Positions 1 through 8,165 are shown, numbered from the stretch's first letter. The stretch is 11,742 nucleotides of DNA from Candidatus Muproteobacteria bacterium RIFCSPHIGHO2_01_FULL_65_16 (GCA_001785175.1 MFSY01000062.1:3119-14860), one strand, 5' to 3'. Numbers and translations are program-made. The notes: generated by a model from the letters alone, not told the origin.

Positions 1-1
1 C

Positions 2-1642
2 GCCCGCCGGCAGCGGCGCGAGACGGTCGAGGTGGAGAAGATGGTTCTGGAGAAGCATCCGGCCCCGCGCATCGAGCCGGTGGTGCCGCGCGCGCCCAGC
101 AGCCGGCGCCTGGAGCGCGAGAAGCAGGTACCGCTGTTCGAGACGCCCGGGGCGAGCGAGCTGCCGCCCCTGTCACTGCTCGATCCCGCCGAGAAGCAGA
201 AGCCGCCGCAGTTCTCCCGGCAATCGCTGGAGAGCATGTCGCGGCTGCTGGAGAAGAAGCTCCTGGATTTCGACATCGAGGCCCAGGTGGTGGCGGTGCA
301 TCCCGGCCCGGTGATCACCTCGTTCGAAATCGAGCCGGCCGCCGGCATCAAGGCGTCGCAGATCACCAATCTCGCGCGCGACCTGGCGCGTTCGCTCTCG
401 GTCGTCAGCCTGCGCGTGGTCGAGAACATCCCGGGCAAGACCTGCGTCGGGCTGGAGATCCCGAACGAGGTGCGCGAAACCGTGCGCCTGTCGGAGGTGC
501 TGTCGTCGCAGGCCTACGAGGACTCGCCCACGCCGCTGTCGCTCGCCCTCGGCAAGGACATCAGCGGCAACCCGGCGGTGGTGGACCTGTCCAAGATGCC
601 GCACCTGCTGATCGCCGGCACCACCGGCTCGGGCAAGTCGGTGTGCATCAACTCGCTCATCCTGAGCCTGGTGTACAAATCCACCCCGGAGCAGGTGCGC
701 ATGATCATGATTGACCCCAAGATGCTCGAGCTCGCGGTGTACGAAGGCATCCCGCACCTGCTCGCGCCGGTGGTCACGGACATGAAGCAGGCGGCGAACG
801 CCTTCAAGTGGTGCATCGCCGAGATGGAGCGGCGCTATCGGCTCATGGCCGCGCTCGGCGTGCGCAACATCGCCGGCTACAACCGCAAGGTGAAGGAGGC
901 CGCCGACGCCGGCAAGCCCATCGCCGACCCACTCGCCGGCCTGGGCGAGGAGGCGGCGGCGCTCGCGCCGCTGCCGTTCGTCGTCATACTGGTGGACGAG
1001 CTGGCCGACCTCATGATGGTCGTGGGCAAGAAGGTCGAGGAGTTGATCGCGCGCCTGGCGCAGAAGGCGCGCGCCGCCGGCCTGCACCTGGTGCTGGCGA
1101 CGCAGCGTCCGTCGGTGGACGTGATCACCGGGCTGATCAAGGCGAACATCCCGACGCGCATCGCGTTCCAGATGTCGTCGCGCGTGGATTCGCGCACCGT
1201 GCTCGACCAGATGGGCGCCGAGCAACTGCTCGGGCAGGGCGACATGCTGTTCCTGCAGCCGGGCTCGGGCGTGCCGACGCGCATCCACGGCGCGTTCGTC
1301 GCCGACCACGAGGTGCACAAGGTGGCGGGCGCCTTGAAAAAGAGCGGCGCGCCGATCTACGACGAGCAGATCCTCGAGGGCGAAACCGGAGTAAACGATT
1401 ACGGAATGTTGGCCGACGGCGAGGGCACGGGCGGCAACGGCGAGGCCGACCCGCTGTACGACGAGGCGCTGCGGATCGTCACCGAGTCGCGGCGCGCCTC
1501 GATCTCGGGCGTGCAACGGCGGCTGCGCATCGGCTACAACCGCGCCGCGCGCCTGATCGAGGAGATGGAGCGCGCCGGCGTCGTCGGCCCGCTCCAGTCC
1601 AACGGCAGCCGCGAGGTGATCGCGCCGCCGCCGCCGGAATGA
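2..1642 (+). CDS. ftsK: DNA translocase FtsK, 5'-truncated by the window edge
   Basis: FtsK is the hexameric, septum-anchored DNA pump that clears the closing division site and activates XerCD recombination at dif. The frame is open from base 2, so the N-terminal membrane domain and linker lie outside the window; the GTG at 32 is only the first in-frame start-like codon, not the true start. What is present is the cytoplasmic motor. An alpha-type domain comes first, at about 200-560. Next is the RecA-like beta domain with Walker A GTTGSGKS (codons 617-640), the IDPK segment near 709-720 and Walker B FVVILVDE (977-1000). A Pro/Gly/Glu-rich linker follows, then the winged-helix gamma domain that reads KOPS (about 1454-1621, containing [20 protein letters not shown]). 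The TGA stop overlaps the possible lolA ATG at 1639. The family assignment is certain; only the N-terminus is missing. Confidence 0.98.
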   Translation, partial: ARRQRRETVEVEKMVLEKHPAPRIEPVVPRAPSSRRLEREKQVPLFETPGASELPPLSLLDPAEKQKPPQFSRQSLESMSRLLEKKLLDFDIEAQVVAVHPGPVITSFEIEPAAGIKASQITNLARDLARSLSVVSLRVVENIPGKTCVGLEIPNEVRETVRLSEVLSSQAYEDSPTPLSLALGKDISGNPAVVDLSKMPHLLIAGTTGSGKSVCINSLILSLVYKSTPEQVRMIMIDPKMLELAVYEGIPHLLAPVVTDMKQAANAFKWCIAEMERRYRLMAALGVRNIAGYNRKVKEAADAGKPIADPLAGLGEEAAALAPLPFVVILVDELADLMMVVGKKVEELIARLAQKARAAGLHLVLATQRPSVDVITGLIKANIPTRIAFQMSSRVDSRTVLDQMGAEQLLGQGDMLFLQPGSGVPTRIHGAFVADHEVHKVAGALKKSGAPIYDEQILEGETGVNDYGMLADGEGTGGNGEADPLYDEALRIVTESRRASISGVQRRLRIGYNRAARLIEEMERAGVVGPLQSNGSREVIAPPPPE

Positions 1643-1650
1643 AAGCGAGC

Positions 1651-1745
1651 TGCAAGATGCAAGCGCCAAGCTACAAGCGTGGAAGAAACCGCGCGCAGAT
1701 GTTCCGGGCGTTGTTGTGCTTGGGGCTTGCAGCTTGCAGCTTGTG
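1651..1745. repeat. Inverted pair of heptanucleotide arrays at the ftsK-lolA junction
   Basis: Four heptads lie head to tail at 1651-1678 (TGCAAGA, TGCAAGC, GCCAAGC, TACAAGC; core NNCAAGC). Four heptads in the opposite orientation lie at 1718-1745 (GCTTGGG, GCTTGCA, GCTTGCA, GCTTGTG). A 39-bp spacer separates the arms, so the whole can fold as a long imperfect hairpin. It lies in the 5' part of lolA, and its right arm encodes the signal-peptide core. No open reading frame of its own and no target duplication were seen. Confidence 0.8.
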
Positions 1746-2331
1746 GCTATCGTTCGACATCTCCGCCAAGGCTCCAGACGCGACCGACAGCCTGCGGCGC
1801 TTTTTCAGCGAGGTGCACAGCTTCAGCGCCCGATTCAACCAGGTCGTGCTGGACGAGTCGCTCAACACGATCCAGGAATCATCCGGCACGCTCTGGATCG
1901 AGCGCCCGAACAAGTTCCGCTGGGATTATGACGCGCCCTTCAAGCAGCAGATCGTCAGCGACGGCAAGAACATCTGGGTCTACGACCAGGAACTGCGGCA
2001 GGTGACGGTGCGCGCGCTTACCGGCGGACTCGGCGACACGCCCGCGCTCCTGCTTTCCGGGAAGGGCCGGCTCGACGCCGATTTCACCGTCAAGGACATG
2101 GGGACGCAGGGCCGGCTCGCCTGGGCGCGGCTGGTTCCGCGGCGCGACGATGGTGGCTTCACCGACGTCCGCGTCGGTTTCGAGCACGGCAAGATGCAGG
2201 TGCTGGAGATGGTTGACGGCTTCGGCCAGACGACGCGGGTGTCGCTGCGCGACGCCCGGGAAAACGTCAGGATCGAGCCATCCAAATTCAGCTTCACCCC
2301 GCCCAAAGGGGTGGATGTGGTAGGGGAATAG
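1699..2331 (+). CDS. lolA: Outer-membrane lipoprotein carrier protein LolA
   Basis: LolA is the periplasmic chaperone that takes lipoproteins from the LolCDE ABC transporter and hands them to LolB at the outer membrane. The mature part has the family hallmarks: an early FSARFNQVVLDE strand, SGTLWIERPNKFRWDYD, IVSDGKNIWVYDQELRQVTVR, and a C-terminal F-x-F-T-P-P-K-G-V-D ending. From ATG 1699 it is 210 residues with a 25-residue signal peptide ending ISAKA, close to the family's usual size. An alternative ATG at 1639 overlaps the ftsK stop (ATGA) and would add 20 residues; neither start has a good Shine-Dalgarno. I prefer 1699 because it gives a normal signal-peptide length. Oddly, the hydrophobic core of the signal peptide is encoded by a heptad repeat (1718-1745), which also produces a lipobox-like LAAC. 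The hydrophobic run continues past that Cys, so I infer ordinary signal peptidase I cleavage. Confidence 0.93.
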   Translation: MFRALLCLGLAACSLWLSFDISAKAPDATDSLRRFFSEVHSFSARFNQVVLDESLNTIQESSGTLWIERPNKFRWDYDAPFKQQIVSDGKNIWVYDQELRQVTVRALTGGLGDTPALLLSGKGRLDADFTVKDMGTQGRLAWARLVPRRDDGGFTDVRVGFEHGKMQVLEMVDGFGQTTRVSLRDARENVRIEPSKFSFTPPKGVDVVGE

Positions 2332-2337
2332 AAGAGG

Positions 2338-2386
2338 TACAAGTTTCAAGTTACAAGTTTCAAGTTTGTAGCTCGTAGCTTCTAGT
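2338..2386. repeat. Heptanucleotide array between lolA and rarA
   Basis: Seven exact-length heptads fill almost the whole lolA-rarA gap: TACAAGT, TTCAAGT, TACAAGT, TTCAAGT, then TTGTAGC, TCGTAGC, TTCTAGT. The first four have the CAAG core of the array at 1651-1678. The last three read as the reverse orientation (TAG/GCT core), so this is again an inverted arrangement, without spacer. It ends 4 bases before the ATG at 2391 and leaves no recognisable ribosome binding site there. Confidence 0.8.
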
Positions 2387-2411
2387 CACAATGGAACACA
2401 CGACAGCCACG

Positions 2412-3764
2412 ATGGAACTGTTCTCGGAGGCGGACGCGAAGCCCTGGCGGCCGCTGGCGGATCGGCTGCGGCCGCAGCGGCTGGAGGACTTCTTCGGCCA
2501 GCAGCATCTGCTCGGGCCCGACAAGCCGTTGCGCGCGGCGATCGAGGCCGACATCCTGCACTCGATGATCTTCTGGGGCCCGCCCGGCACCGGCAAGACC
2601 ACGCTCGCGCGCCTGATCGCGCACCACACGGGCGCGCATTTCATCGGCATCTCGGCCGTGTTCGCCGGGGTCAAGGACATTCGCGCCGCCGTGGACGCGG
2701 CCAGACAGGCGCGCGCCGACGGGCGCCCCACGGTCCTGTTCGTGGACGAGGTGCACCGCTTCAACAAGGCGCAGCAGGACGGCTTCCTGCCCTATGTCGA
2801 GGACGGCACGCTCACCTTCATCGGCGCGACCACGGAGAATCCGTCGTTCGAGTTGAACAACGCGCTGCTGTCGCGCGCCCGCGTTTATGTGCTGAAGGCC
2901 CTGCAGCCGGAGGAAATCCGCCAGGTGCTCGGGCGCGCGCTGGCGGACAAGGTCGCCGGTCTGGGCGCGCGCCGCCATGAGATGCCGGAGGAGGCGCTCG
3001 ATCTGATCGCCACCGCCGCCGACGGCGACGCCCGACGTGCACTCAACCTGCTTGAGATGGCTTCCGATCTCGCGGAGCAGGGAACGATCGGCGTCGAGCT
3101 GGTGCGCGAGGTGATCCGCGAGGGGGTGCGCCGCTTCGACAAGGGCGGCGAGGCGTTCTACGACCAGATCTCGGCGCTGCACAAATCGGTGCGCGGGAGC
3201 GACCCGGATGCATCGCTGTACTGGCTCGCGCGCATGCTCGACGGTGGCTGCGACCCGCTGTACATCGCGCGGCGCGTGGTGCGCATGGCCACGGAGGACA
3301 TCGGCAACGCCGACCCGCGCTGCTTGCAGCTCGCGCTCGACGCCTGGGACGTGCAGGAGCGCCTGGGCAGCCCCGAGGGCGAGCTTGCCATCGCCCAGGC
3401 GATTGTCTATCTTGCCTGCGCGCCCAAGAGCAACGCGGCTTACACCGCCTTCGGCGCCGCCATGGAGGACGCCAAGAAGCACGGCTCGCTCGAGGTGCCG
3501 CTGCACCTGCGCAACGCGCCGACCAAGCTCATGAAGGAGCTCGGCTACGCCAGGGGCTACCGCTATGCCCACGACGAGCCCGAGGCCTACGCCGCCGGAG
3601 AGAATTATTTTCCCGAAAAGCTCGGCGGGCGGCGGTATTATTCGCCGACCGACCGCGGACTCGAGGCCAAGATCGCCGAGCGGCTCGCGCACCTGCGGCG
3701 GCTGGACGAACAAGCCGTGCGCGCCGCGGCTGCAACTATAACCGCGGCCAAGAAAGAAAAATAA
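2412..3764 (+). CDS. rarA: Replication-associated recombination protein A (RarA/MgsA), AAA+ ATPase
   Basis: RarA is a homotetrameric AAA+ ATPase, related to eukaryotic WRNIP1/Mgs1, that acts at stalled or SSB-coated replication forks. Counting from ATG 2412 (450 residues), the order is: GQQHLL box near 29-34, Walker A GPPGTGKT at 56-63, Walker B FVDE at 110-113 followed by [10 protein letters not shown], sensor 1 GATTEN at 138-143, and arginine finger SRARVY at 154-159. The C-terminal helical tetramerisation part includes [19 protein letters not shown] and ends with KYYSP-like [11 protein letters not shown] chose 2412 because the protein then begins MELF, like Pseudomonas RarA (MDLF). The ATG at 2391 would add seven residues (MEHTTAT) and abuts the heptad array. 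Neither start has a visible Shine-Dalgarno. The TAA stop overlaps the next ATG (TAATG), suggesting coupling to the Sel1 gene. Confidence 0.96.
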   Translation: MELFSEADAKPWRPLADRLRPQRLEDFFGQQHLLGPDKPLRAAIEADILHSMIFWGPPGTGKTTLARLIAHHTGAHFIGISAVFAGVKDIRAAVDAARQARADGRPTVLFVDEVHRFNKAQQDGFLPYVEDGTLTFIGATTENPSFELNNALLSRARVYVLKALQPEEIRQVLGRALADKVAGLGARRHEMPEEALDLIATAADGDARRALNLLEMASDLAEQGTIGVELVREVIREGVRRFDKGGEAFYDQISALHKSVRGSDPDASLYWLARMLDGGCDPLYIARRVVRMATEDIGNADPRCLQLALDAWDVQERLGSPEGELAIAQAIVYLACAPKSNAAYTAFGAAMEDAKKHGSLEVPLHLRNAPTKLMKELGYARGYRYAHDEPEAYAAGENYFPEKLGGRRYYSPTDRGLEAKIAERLAHLRRLDEQAVRAAAATITAAKKEK

Positions 3765-4396
3765 TGGACACCTCGAAAAATTACGAAGGAATGTTTTTCA
3801 CCGCAGAGGCGCAGAGACGCAGAGAAAAAATCCTTTTTTGCTTCAATAACTCCGCGCCTCCGACCTGTTGCACATTCGACCGCCGGCGTTCCGGCCGGCT
3901 GTTTGTATTTGTGTTCCTGGCCTGGGCCGGGCCCGCGCTCGCGGGCGGGCCGGAGGACGGCCTCGCCGCGTATAACGCCGGCGACTACGCCACGGCCCTG
4001 CGCCTGTGCCGGCCGCTGGCGGAGCAGGGTGACGCGCAGGCGCAGTACCTGCTCGGGCGCATGCACGAGAAGGGTCGGGGCGTGGACCGGGATTTCAGCG
4101 CCGCGGCGCGCTGGTACCGGATGGCGGCCGAGCGCAATCATCACGAAAGCCAGTATCGGCTCGCGGTGGCCTACGCCTACGGCCTGGGCGACCTCGCGCA
4201 GGACGACGCGCAGGCCATCGCGTGGCTGCGGCGCTCGGCCGAGGGCGGCTACAAGAAGGCGCAGAAGCGGCTGGCCCAGGCCTATGAAGAGGGCCGATTC
4301 GGCCTGCCGCGCGATCCCAAGCTGGCGCAGTACTGGCGCGACCAGGCGAACGCCGCGGAAAAGGCGAGCCGGCCGGCCGCGGCCAAGGCGCCATGA
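3764..4396 (+). CDS. Secreted Sel1-repeat (SLR/TPR-like) protein
   Basis: This is an exported helical-repeat protein with no recognisable enzyme domain; SLR proteins usually act as protein-protein adaptors. From ATG 3764 (210 residues) a hydrophobic stretch RLFVFVFLAWAGPALA at 45-60 looks like a signal-peptide core and cleavage site. A half repeat (about 63-89) follows, then three Sel1 repeats: 90-125 (AQAQYLLGRMHEKGRGV...), 127-162 (SQYRLAVAYAYGLGDL...) and 163-198 (AQKRLAQAYEEGRFGLP...). The tail is Ala/Lys/Pro-rich. The start is doubtful: residues 12-22 (FTAEAQRRREK) are simply the translation of a CGCAGAG repeat, leaving an unusually long n-region of about 44 residues. ATG 3791 is the only other in-frame ATG before the core. 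The gene begins inside the rarA stop codon and overlaps crcB, so it belongs to the operon. Its specific partner is unknown. Confidence 0.82.
   Translation: MDTSKNYEGMFFTAEAQRRREKILFCFNNSAPPTCCTFDRRRSGRLFVFVFLAWAGPALAGGPEDGLAAYNAGDYATALRLCRPLAEQGDAQAQYLLGRMHEKGRGVDRDFSAAARWYRMAAERNHHESQYRLAVAYAYGLGDLAQDDAQAIAWLRRSAEGGYKKAQKRLAQAYEEGRFGLPRDPKLAQYWRDQANAAEKASRPAAAKAP
3802..3825. repeat. CGCAGAG octad array within the 5' end of the Sel1 gene
   Basis: Three tandem octads (CGCAGAGG, CGCAGAGA, CGCAGAGA) are followed by a run of A. A degraded opposite-orientation counterpart (CTCCGCGCCTCC) may lie at about 3850-3861. This is a widespread type of intergenic short-period repeat; here it is read in frame as part of the preprotein. 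Confidence 0.7.
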
Positions 4397-4767
4397 TGCA
4401 TGTCATCGCCATCGGCGTCGGCGGCGCCCTGGGGAGCGTCCTGCGCTACTGGATGTCAACCTGGGTGCATGCGCTGGCCGGGCGCGGGTTCCCGTACGGG
4501 ACGCTCGCGGTCAATGTGCTCGGATGCCTGGCCATGGGCTTTCTGTTCGTGCTGCTCGTCGAGCGCCTGAGCAACGACACCGTGCTGCGCGCGGGGCTGC
4601 TCATCGGGCTGCTCGGCGGATTCACCACCTTCTCTTCGCTCTCGATCGAGACCTTCAGTCTGATCGAGCAGGGCGCGTGGCTCAAGGCGGGCGTCAATAC
4701 GCTTGCCAGTGTGCTGCTGTGCGTGGGCGCGACCTGGATCGGTGTGATCGCCGGGAGGGCGTTATGA
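4393..4767 (+). CDS. crcB: Fluoride ion channel/exporter CrcB (Fluc)
   Basis: Fluc channels are dual-topology dimers in the inner membrane that let toxic fluoride leave the cell. At 124 residues with four hydrophobic segments, this has the single-gene family size. Visible signatures are GGALGSVLRYW (10-20), GTLAVNVLG with the conserved pore-region Asn at 41 (36-44), and the GGFTTFSS box (75-82) that contributes the Phe/Thr-Ser ion path. The ATG overlaps the Sel1 stop (ATGATG), and a second ATG follows at once, so M1 or M2 may be used. No clear Shine-Dalgarno precedes it, which suggests translational coupling. No fluoride-riboswitch-like leader is possible here because the upstream sequence is coding. 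The downstream DUF190 gene is a common crcB partner. Confidence 0.95.
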   Translation: MMHVIAIGVGGALGSVLRYWMSTWVHALAGRGFPYGTLAVNVLGCLAMGFLFVLLVERLSNDTVLRAGLLIGLLGGFTTFSSLSIETFSLIEQGAWLKAGVNTLASVLLCVGATWIGVIAGRAL

Positions 4768-5072
4768 AGCAAAGCGACGTGACCGTAGTGCGCATCTACC
4801 TCACCGAGGCCGAGCGGCTCATGAATACGCTGCTCAAGAAGCTGCACGACGAGGAGAAGGTGCGCGGCGTGACGGTCTTCCGCGGGATCAGCGGCTTCGG
4901 GCGCTCAGGCGTGGTGCATTCTTCGACGCTACTGGATTTGTCGCTCGACCTGCCGGTGGTGATCGAGTTTTTCGACGAGCCGGCCAAGGTCGCGCGCATC
5001 CTGGCGCACCTCAAGGATCTGCTGTCGCCGGGGCACGTCGTGTCATGGCCGGCGAAAGTGAACGAAGGATGA
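4764..5072 (+). CDS. DUF190 family protein (PII-like fold), CrcB partner
   Basis: This is a 102-residue cytoplasmic protein of the DUF190 family, small proteins with a ferredoxin-like fold resembling PII signalling proteins. Family features seen are VVRIYLTEAERL at the start, the helix KKLHDEEKVRGVTVFRGISGFG (with the usual GVTVxRGIxGFG turn), and LDLPVVIEFFDEPAKVARIL towards the C-terminus. The ATG overlaps the crcB stop (ATGA). A good Shine-Dalgarno, GGAGG at 4754-4758, sits 5 bases upstream, which fixes the start. Adjacency to crcB is seen in many genomes; that it senses a ligand and modulates fluoride export is inference. It is the last gene of the ftsK-lolA-rarA-sel1-crcB run. No terminator hairpin with a T-run follows directly; the gap is filled by repeats. 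Confidence 0.9.
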   Translation: MKQSDVTVVRIYLTEAERLMNTLLKKLHDEEKVRGVTVFRGISGFGRSGVVHSSTLLDLSLDLPVVIEFFDEPAKVARILAHLKDLLSPGHVVSWPAKVNEG

Positions 5073-5080
5073 AAATGTAA

Positions 5081-6793
<1,713 letters not shown>

Positions 6794-6810
6794 GGATTGG
6801 TTGCATTAAC

Positions 6811-6849
6811 GCCAACAAAAAAGGCCCGGACAGGGCCTTTTTTGTTGGC
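6811..6849. terminator. Bidirectional Rho-independent terminator between serS and yccA
   Basis: A perfect 17-bp inverted repeat (6811-6827 with 6833-6849) has a 5-base GGACA loop. A GC core GGCCC/GGGCC is flanked by six A on one side and six T on the other, so either strand gives a hairpin with a U-run. It lies 17 bases after the serS stop and 18 bases before the stop of the convergent yccA gene, serving both. Confidence 0.93.
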
Positions 6850-6867
6850 GCGATGGGCGACCTTTGG

Positions 6868-7539
6868 CTAGTCGTCGTTGCTGAATACGCCCAGCAGGTG
6901 CAGCAGGCTGGTGAATAAATTGTAGATCGCCACGTAGAGCGTGACCGTGGCCATAATATAGTTGGTCTCGCCGCCGTGCACGATGGCGCTCGTCTGGTGC
7001 AGGATCAGGCCGCACATCAGCAGCACGAACATGGAGGACACGACCAGGGCCAGGGCCGGGAGCGCCAGAAAGATATTCGCGACCGCGGCGATGAACGCGA
7101 TCAGGATGCCGGCCATGATAAAGCCGCCCATGAAGCTGAAGTCCTTGCGCGTGCTCAGGGCGTACCCGGACAGCCCGAGGAAGATCGTGCCGGTGGCGCC
7201 CATGGCGTAGGCCACCAGTTGGCCGCCGTTGCCATAGTGGGTCACGTACAGATTGAGCACCGGGCCCAGGGTGTAGCCCATGAAGCCCGTCAGCGCGAAC
7301 ACCGACAAAATGCCCCAGGCGCTGTTGCGCAGCCAGTTGGTCAGGAACAACAGGGCGAAATAGCCGCCCAGCACCAGCCACACATTCGGCATGGCGGCGT
7401 TCGTGGCCATGGCCACCACGGCCGTGGCGGCGCTGAACAGCAGGGTCAGGGACAGCAAAATATAGGTGTTGCGGAGCAGCGAGTTGGTCGCAAGGACCGA
7501 CTCGCGGGTACGGCTGACGGCTTGCACGTTCTGGTTCAT
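6868..7539 (-). CDS. yccA: Bax inhibitor-1 family inner-membrane protein, YccA-like
   Basis: This 223-residue polytopic protein has about seven hydrophobic segments. It matches E. coli YccA in length and motifs: SLLRNTYILLSLTLLFSAATA near the N-terminus, FTGFMGYTLGPVLN mid-protein, TRKDFSFMGGFIMAGIL, and the C-terminal HGGETNYIMATVTLYVAIYNL. YccA is a substrate and modulator of the membrane protease FtsH in E. coli. The wider family (BI-1/TMBIM) includes pH-gated calcium-leak proteins, and whether this one conducts ions is unknown. Start ATG at 7539 is supported by AGGAAGG (complement of 7546-7552) 6 bases upstream. It converges on serS and shares the hairpin terminator. Its promoter should lie in 7553-7671, which it shares divergently with the tRNA region; I found no convincing -35/-10 pair for it. 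Confidence 0.95.
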   Translation of the reverse strand: MNQNVQAVSRTRESVLATNSLLRNTYILLSLTLLFSAATAVVAMATNAAMPNVWLVLGGYFALLFLTNWLRNSAWGILSVFALTGFMGYTLGPVLNLYVTHYGNGGQLVAYAMGATGTIFLGLSGYALSTRKDFSFMGGFIMAGILIAFIAAVANIFLALPALALVVSSMFVLLMCGLILHQTSAIVHGGETNYIMATVTLYVAIYNLFTSLLHLLGVFSNDD

Positions 7540-7656
7540 GAATTGCCTTCCTGTTGCTAAAGTTATGGTAAGCCTACTTGGACCGGCGAAATTGTCAACC
7601 CTCGCGTGCTCGATGCGGCGGCCTTGACGGAGTTTTTGCCGGGCGATGCAACCAGT

Positions 7657-7662
7657 TATACT
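7657..7662 (+). promoter_or_regulatory. Possible -10 hexamer (TATACT) facing the tRNA
   Basis: TATACT is followed by a GC-rich stretch, as is usual in stable-RNA promoters. The only -35-like match, TTGCCG at 7636-7641, has a short 15-base spacer. If real, it starts transcription just before the MITE-like element, roughly 170 bp upstream of tRNA-Ser. Weak call. Confidence 0.3.
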
Positions 7663-7671
7663 GCCGGGTTG

Positions 7672-7815
7672 AGGGAGCCTCTAAAAATTCAAAAATGCAG
7701 GGTGGATTAAGCGCAGCGAATCCACCGAACAGCGCCAGATAATATGATTTTGTTGGGTTCGCCGCTTACGCGGCTTAACCCAACCTACATGAGAGGCAAC
7801 TTTTAGAGGTTCCCT
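7672..7815. mobile_element. MITE-like palindromic element upstream of tRNA-Ser
   Basis: The element is 144 bp with terminal inverted repeats: 7672-7686 and 7801-7815 match in 14 of 15 bases (AGGGARCCTCTAAAA). Inside are two diverged, oppositely oriented copies of one hairpin unit. Unit A pairs GGTGGATT (7701-7708) with AATCCACC (7719-7726). Unit B pairs GTTGGGTT (7752-7759) with AACCCAAC (7777-7784), plus GCCGC/GCGGC at 7761-7774. Read on the opposite strand, unit B begins ATGTAGG, matching ATGCAGG ahead of unit A. It is non-coding, and no clear target-site duplication was found. Similar GTTGGGTT...AACCCAAC units are common in proteobacterial intergenic DNA. Confidence 0.7.
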
Positions 7816-7837
7816 TAAATGTCATGCTTGCGACAAC

Positions 7838-7927
7838 GGAGGGGTGGCCGAGCGGTTTAAGGCACCAGTCTTGAAAACTGGCAGGGGCGCAAGTCCCTCG
7901 TGGGTTCGAATCCCACCCCCTCCGCCA
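7838..7927 (+). tRNA. tRNA-Ser (anticodon UGA)
   Basis: This is a 90-base class II tRNA with encoded CCA. Acceptor GGAGGGG (7838-7844) pairs with CCCCTCC (7917-7923). The discriminator is G7924 and CCA is at 7925-7927. The anticodon stem CCAGT/ACTGG encloses loop CTTGAAA, with anticodon TGA at 7872-7874, which reads UCA serine codons. There is a long variable arm (about 7883-7899), and the T arm is GTGGG-TTCGAAT-CCCAC. The long variable arm is the recognition element for seryl-tRNA synthetase, whose gene lies about 1 kb upstream. Confidence 0.98.
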
Positions 7928-7952
7928 TTTACCCGCGTAGCGGGAAAATGGC
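7909..7952. repeat. Direct repeat copy 1: tRNA-Ser 3' end plus trailing palindrome
   Basis: These 44 bases cover the end of the T arm, the acceptor 3' strand and CCA, and the hairpin just beyond. They are repeated at 8067-8110 with 39 of 44 matches. The last 29 bases form a near-perfect palindrome (13-base arms, one mismatch) that begins at the tRNA discriminator base G7924. It lacks a T-run, so it is not a standard terminator. Confidence 0.85.
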
Positions 7953-7969
7953 TAATCATACAATCATGA

Positions 7970-8060
7970 GAACCCGAAGGGTTCGACGAGCGGCGCCGGG
8001 AGCGCCGCCGAACGCCGGAGCGCAGCGACGGCGGCCCGAAGGGCGCAGTGCAGGGATGCA
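7970..8060 (+). other. Stem-loop-rich cassette between the two tRNA 3'-end copies
   Basis: Five consecutive predicted hairpins pack this stretch. They are GAACCC-GAA-GGGTTC (7970-7984), GCGGCGC/GCGCCGC (7990-7996 with 8002-8008), CGCCG/CGGCG (8013-8017 with 8029-8033), GCCC-GAA-GGGC (8034-8044) and TGCA-GGGA-TGCA (8049-8060). The region has no credible reading frame. Density and spacing suggest a structured RNA or a repeat element carried with the duplicated tRNA end; its function is unknown. It would be co-transcribed with tRNA-Ser unless termination occurs first. Confidence 0.5.
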
Positions 8061-8066
8061 TGGAGT

Positions 8067-8110
8067 AATCTCACCCCCTCCGCCATCTTCCCGCGCCGCG
8101 GGAAAATGGC
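8067..8110. repeat. Direct repeat copy 2 of the tRNA-Ser 3' end (att-like)
   Basis: This copy carries AATC-TCACCCCCTCCGCCA and the same palindrome type as 7909-7952. The hairpin keeps its pairing although the two copies differ at several positions: each has 13-base arms with one, different, mismatch. There is no tRNA body in front of it, so it is not a second tRNA gene. It could be the far attachment site of a lost or minimal insertion, or a duplicated trailer. Confidence 0.75.
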
Positions 8111-8124
8111 AAGAACCAGCATTT

Positions 8125-8150
8125 CTTGGCGACCTTGGCGCCTTGGCGGT
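8125..8150. repeat. CTTGGCG short-period repeat
   Basis: Three tandem units with a CTTGGCG core (CTTGGCGAC, CTTGGCGC, CTTGGCGGT; period 8-9) lie just beyond the 3' end of the DUF5329 gene. This is another widespread intergenic short-period repeat; no coding role is seen. Confidence 0.6.
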
Positions 8151-8165
8151 TCAGGATCATATTAT

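Noticed and set aside
173..1669. Long minus-strand open frame (498 residues) opposite ftsK
   Set aside because: Shadow of high-GC coding DNA; the plus strand encodes unmistakable FtsK motifs. The same holds for 2382-3713 opposite rarA and 10278-11585 opposite cysG.
1699..1770. LolA as a lipoprotein because of LAAC in the leader
   Set aside because: The hydrophobic stretch continues after the Cys (SLWLSF) and a signal peptidase I-like ISAKA site follows; LolA is soluble in the known family.
1232..2066. Two KOPS-like octamers GGGNAGGG on the plus strand (1232-1239 and 2059-2066)
   Set aside because: Two matches in nearly 12 kb of GC-rich DNA is about what chance gives; no orientation claim can be made from this window.
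4200..4392. Possible fluoride riboswitch ahead of crcB
   Set aside because: The upstream sequence is the coding region of the Sel1 gene, and I saw no leader structure of that class.
7822..8061. Minus-strand frame of 79 residues containing GGGIRTHEGLAPLPVFKTG
   Set aside because: It is the antisense translation of the tRNA-Ser gene and the hairpin cassette, a frequent false gene call.
8067..8090. Second, degenerate tRNA-Ser gene
   Set aside because: Only the 3' end is duplicated; no D arm, anticodon arm or 5' acceptor strand precedes it.
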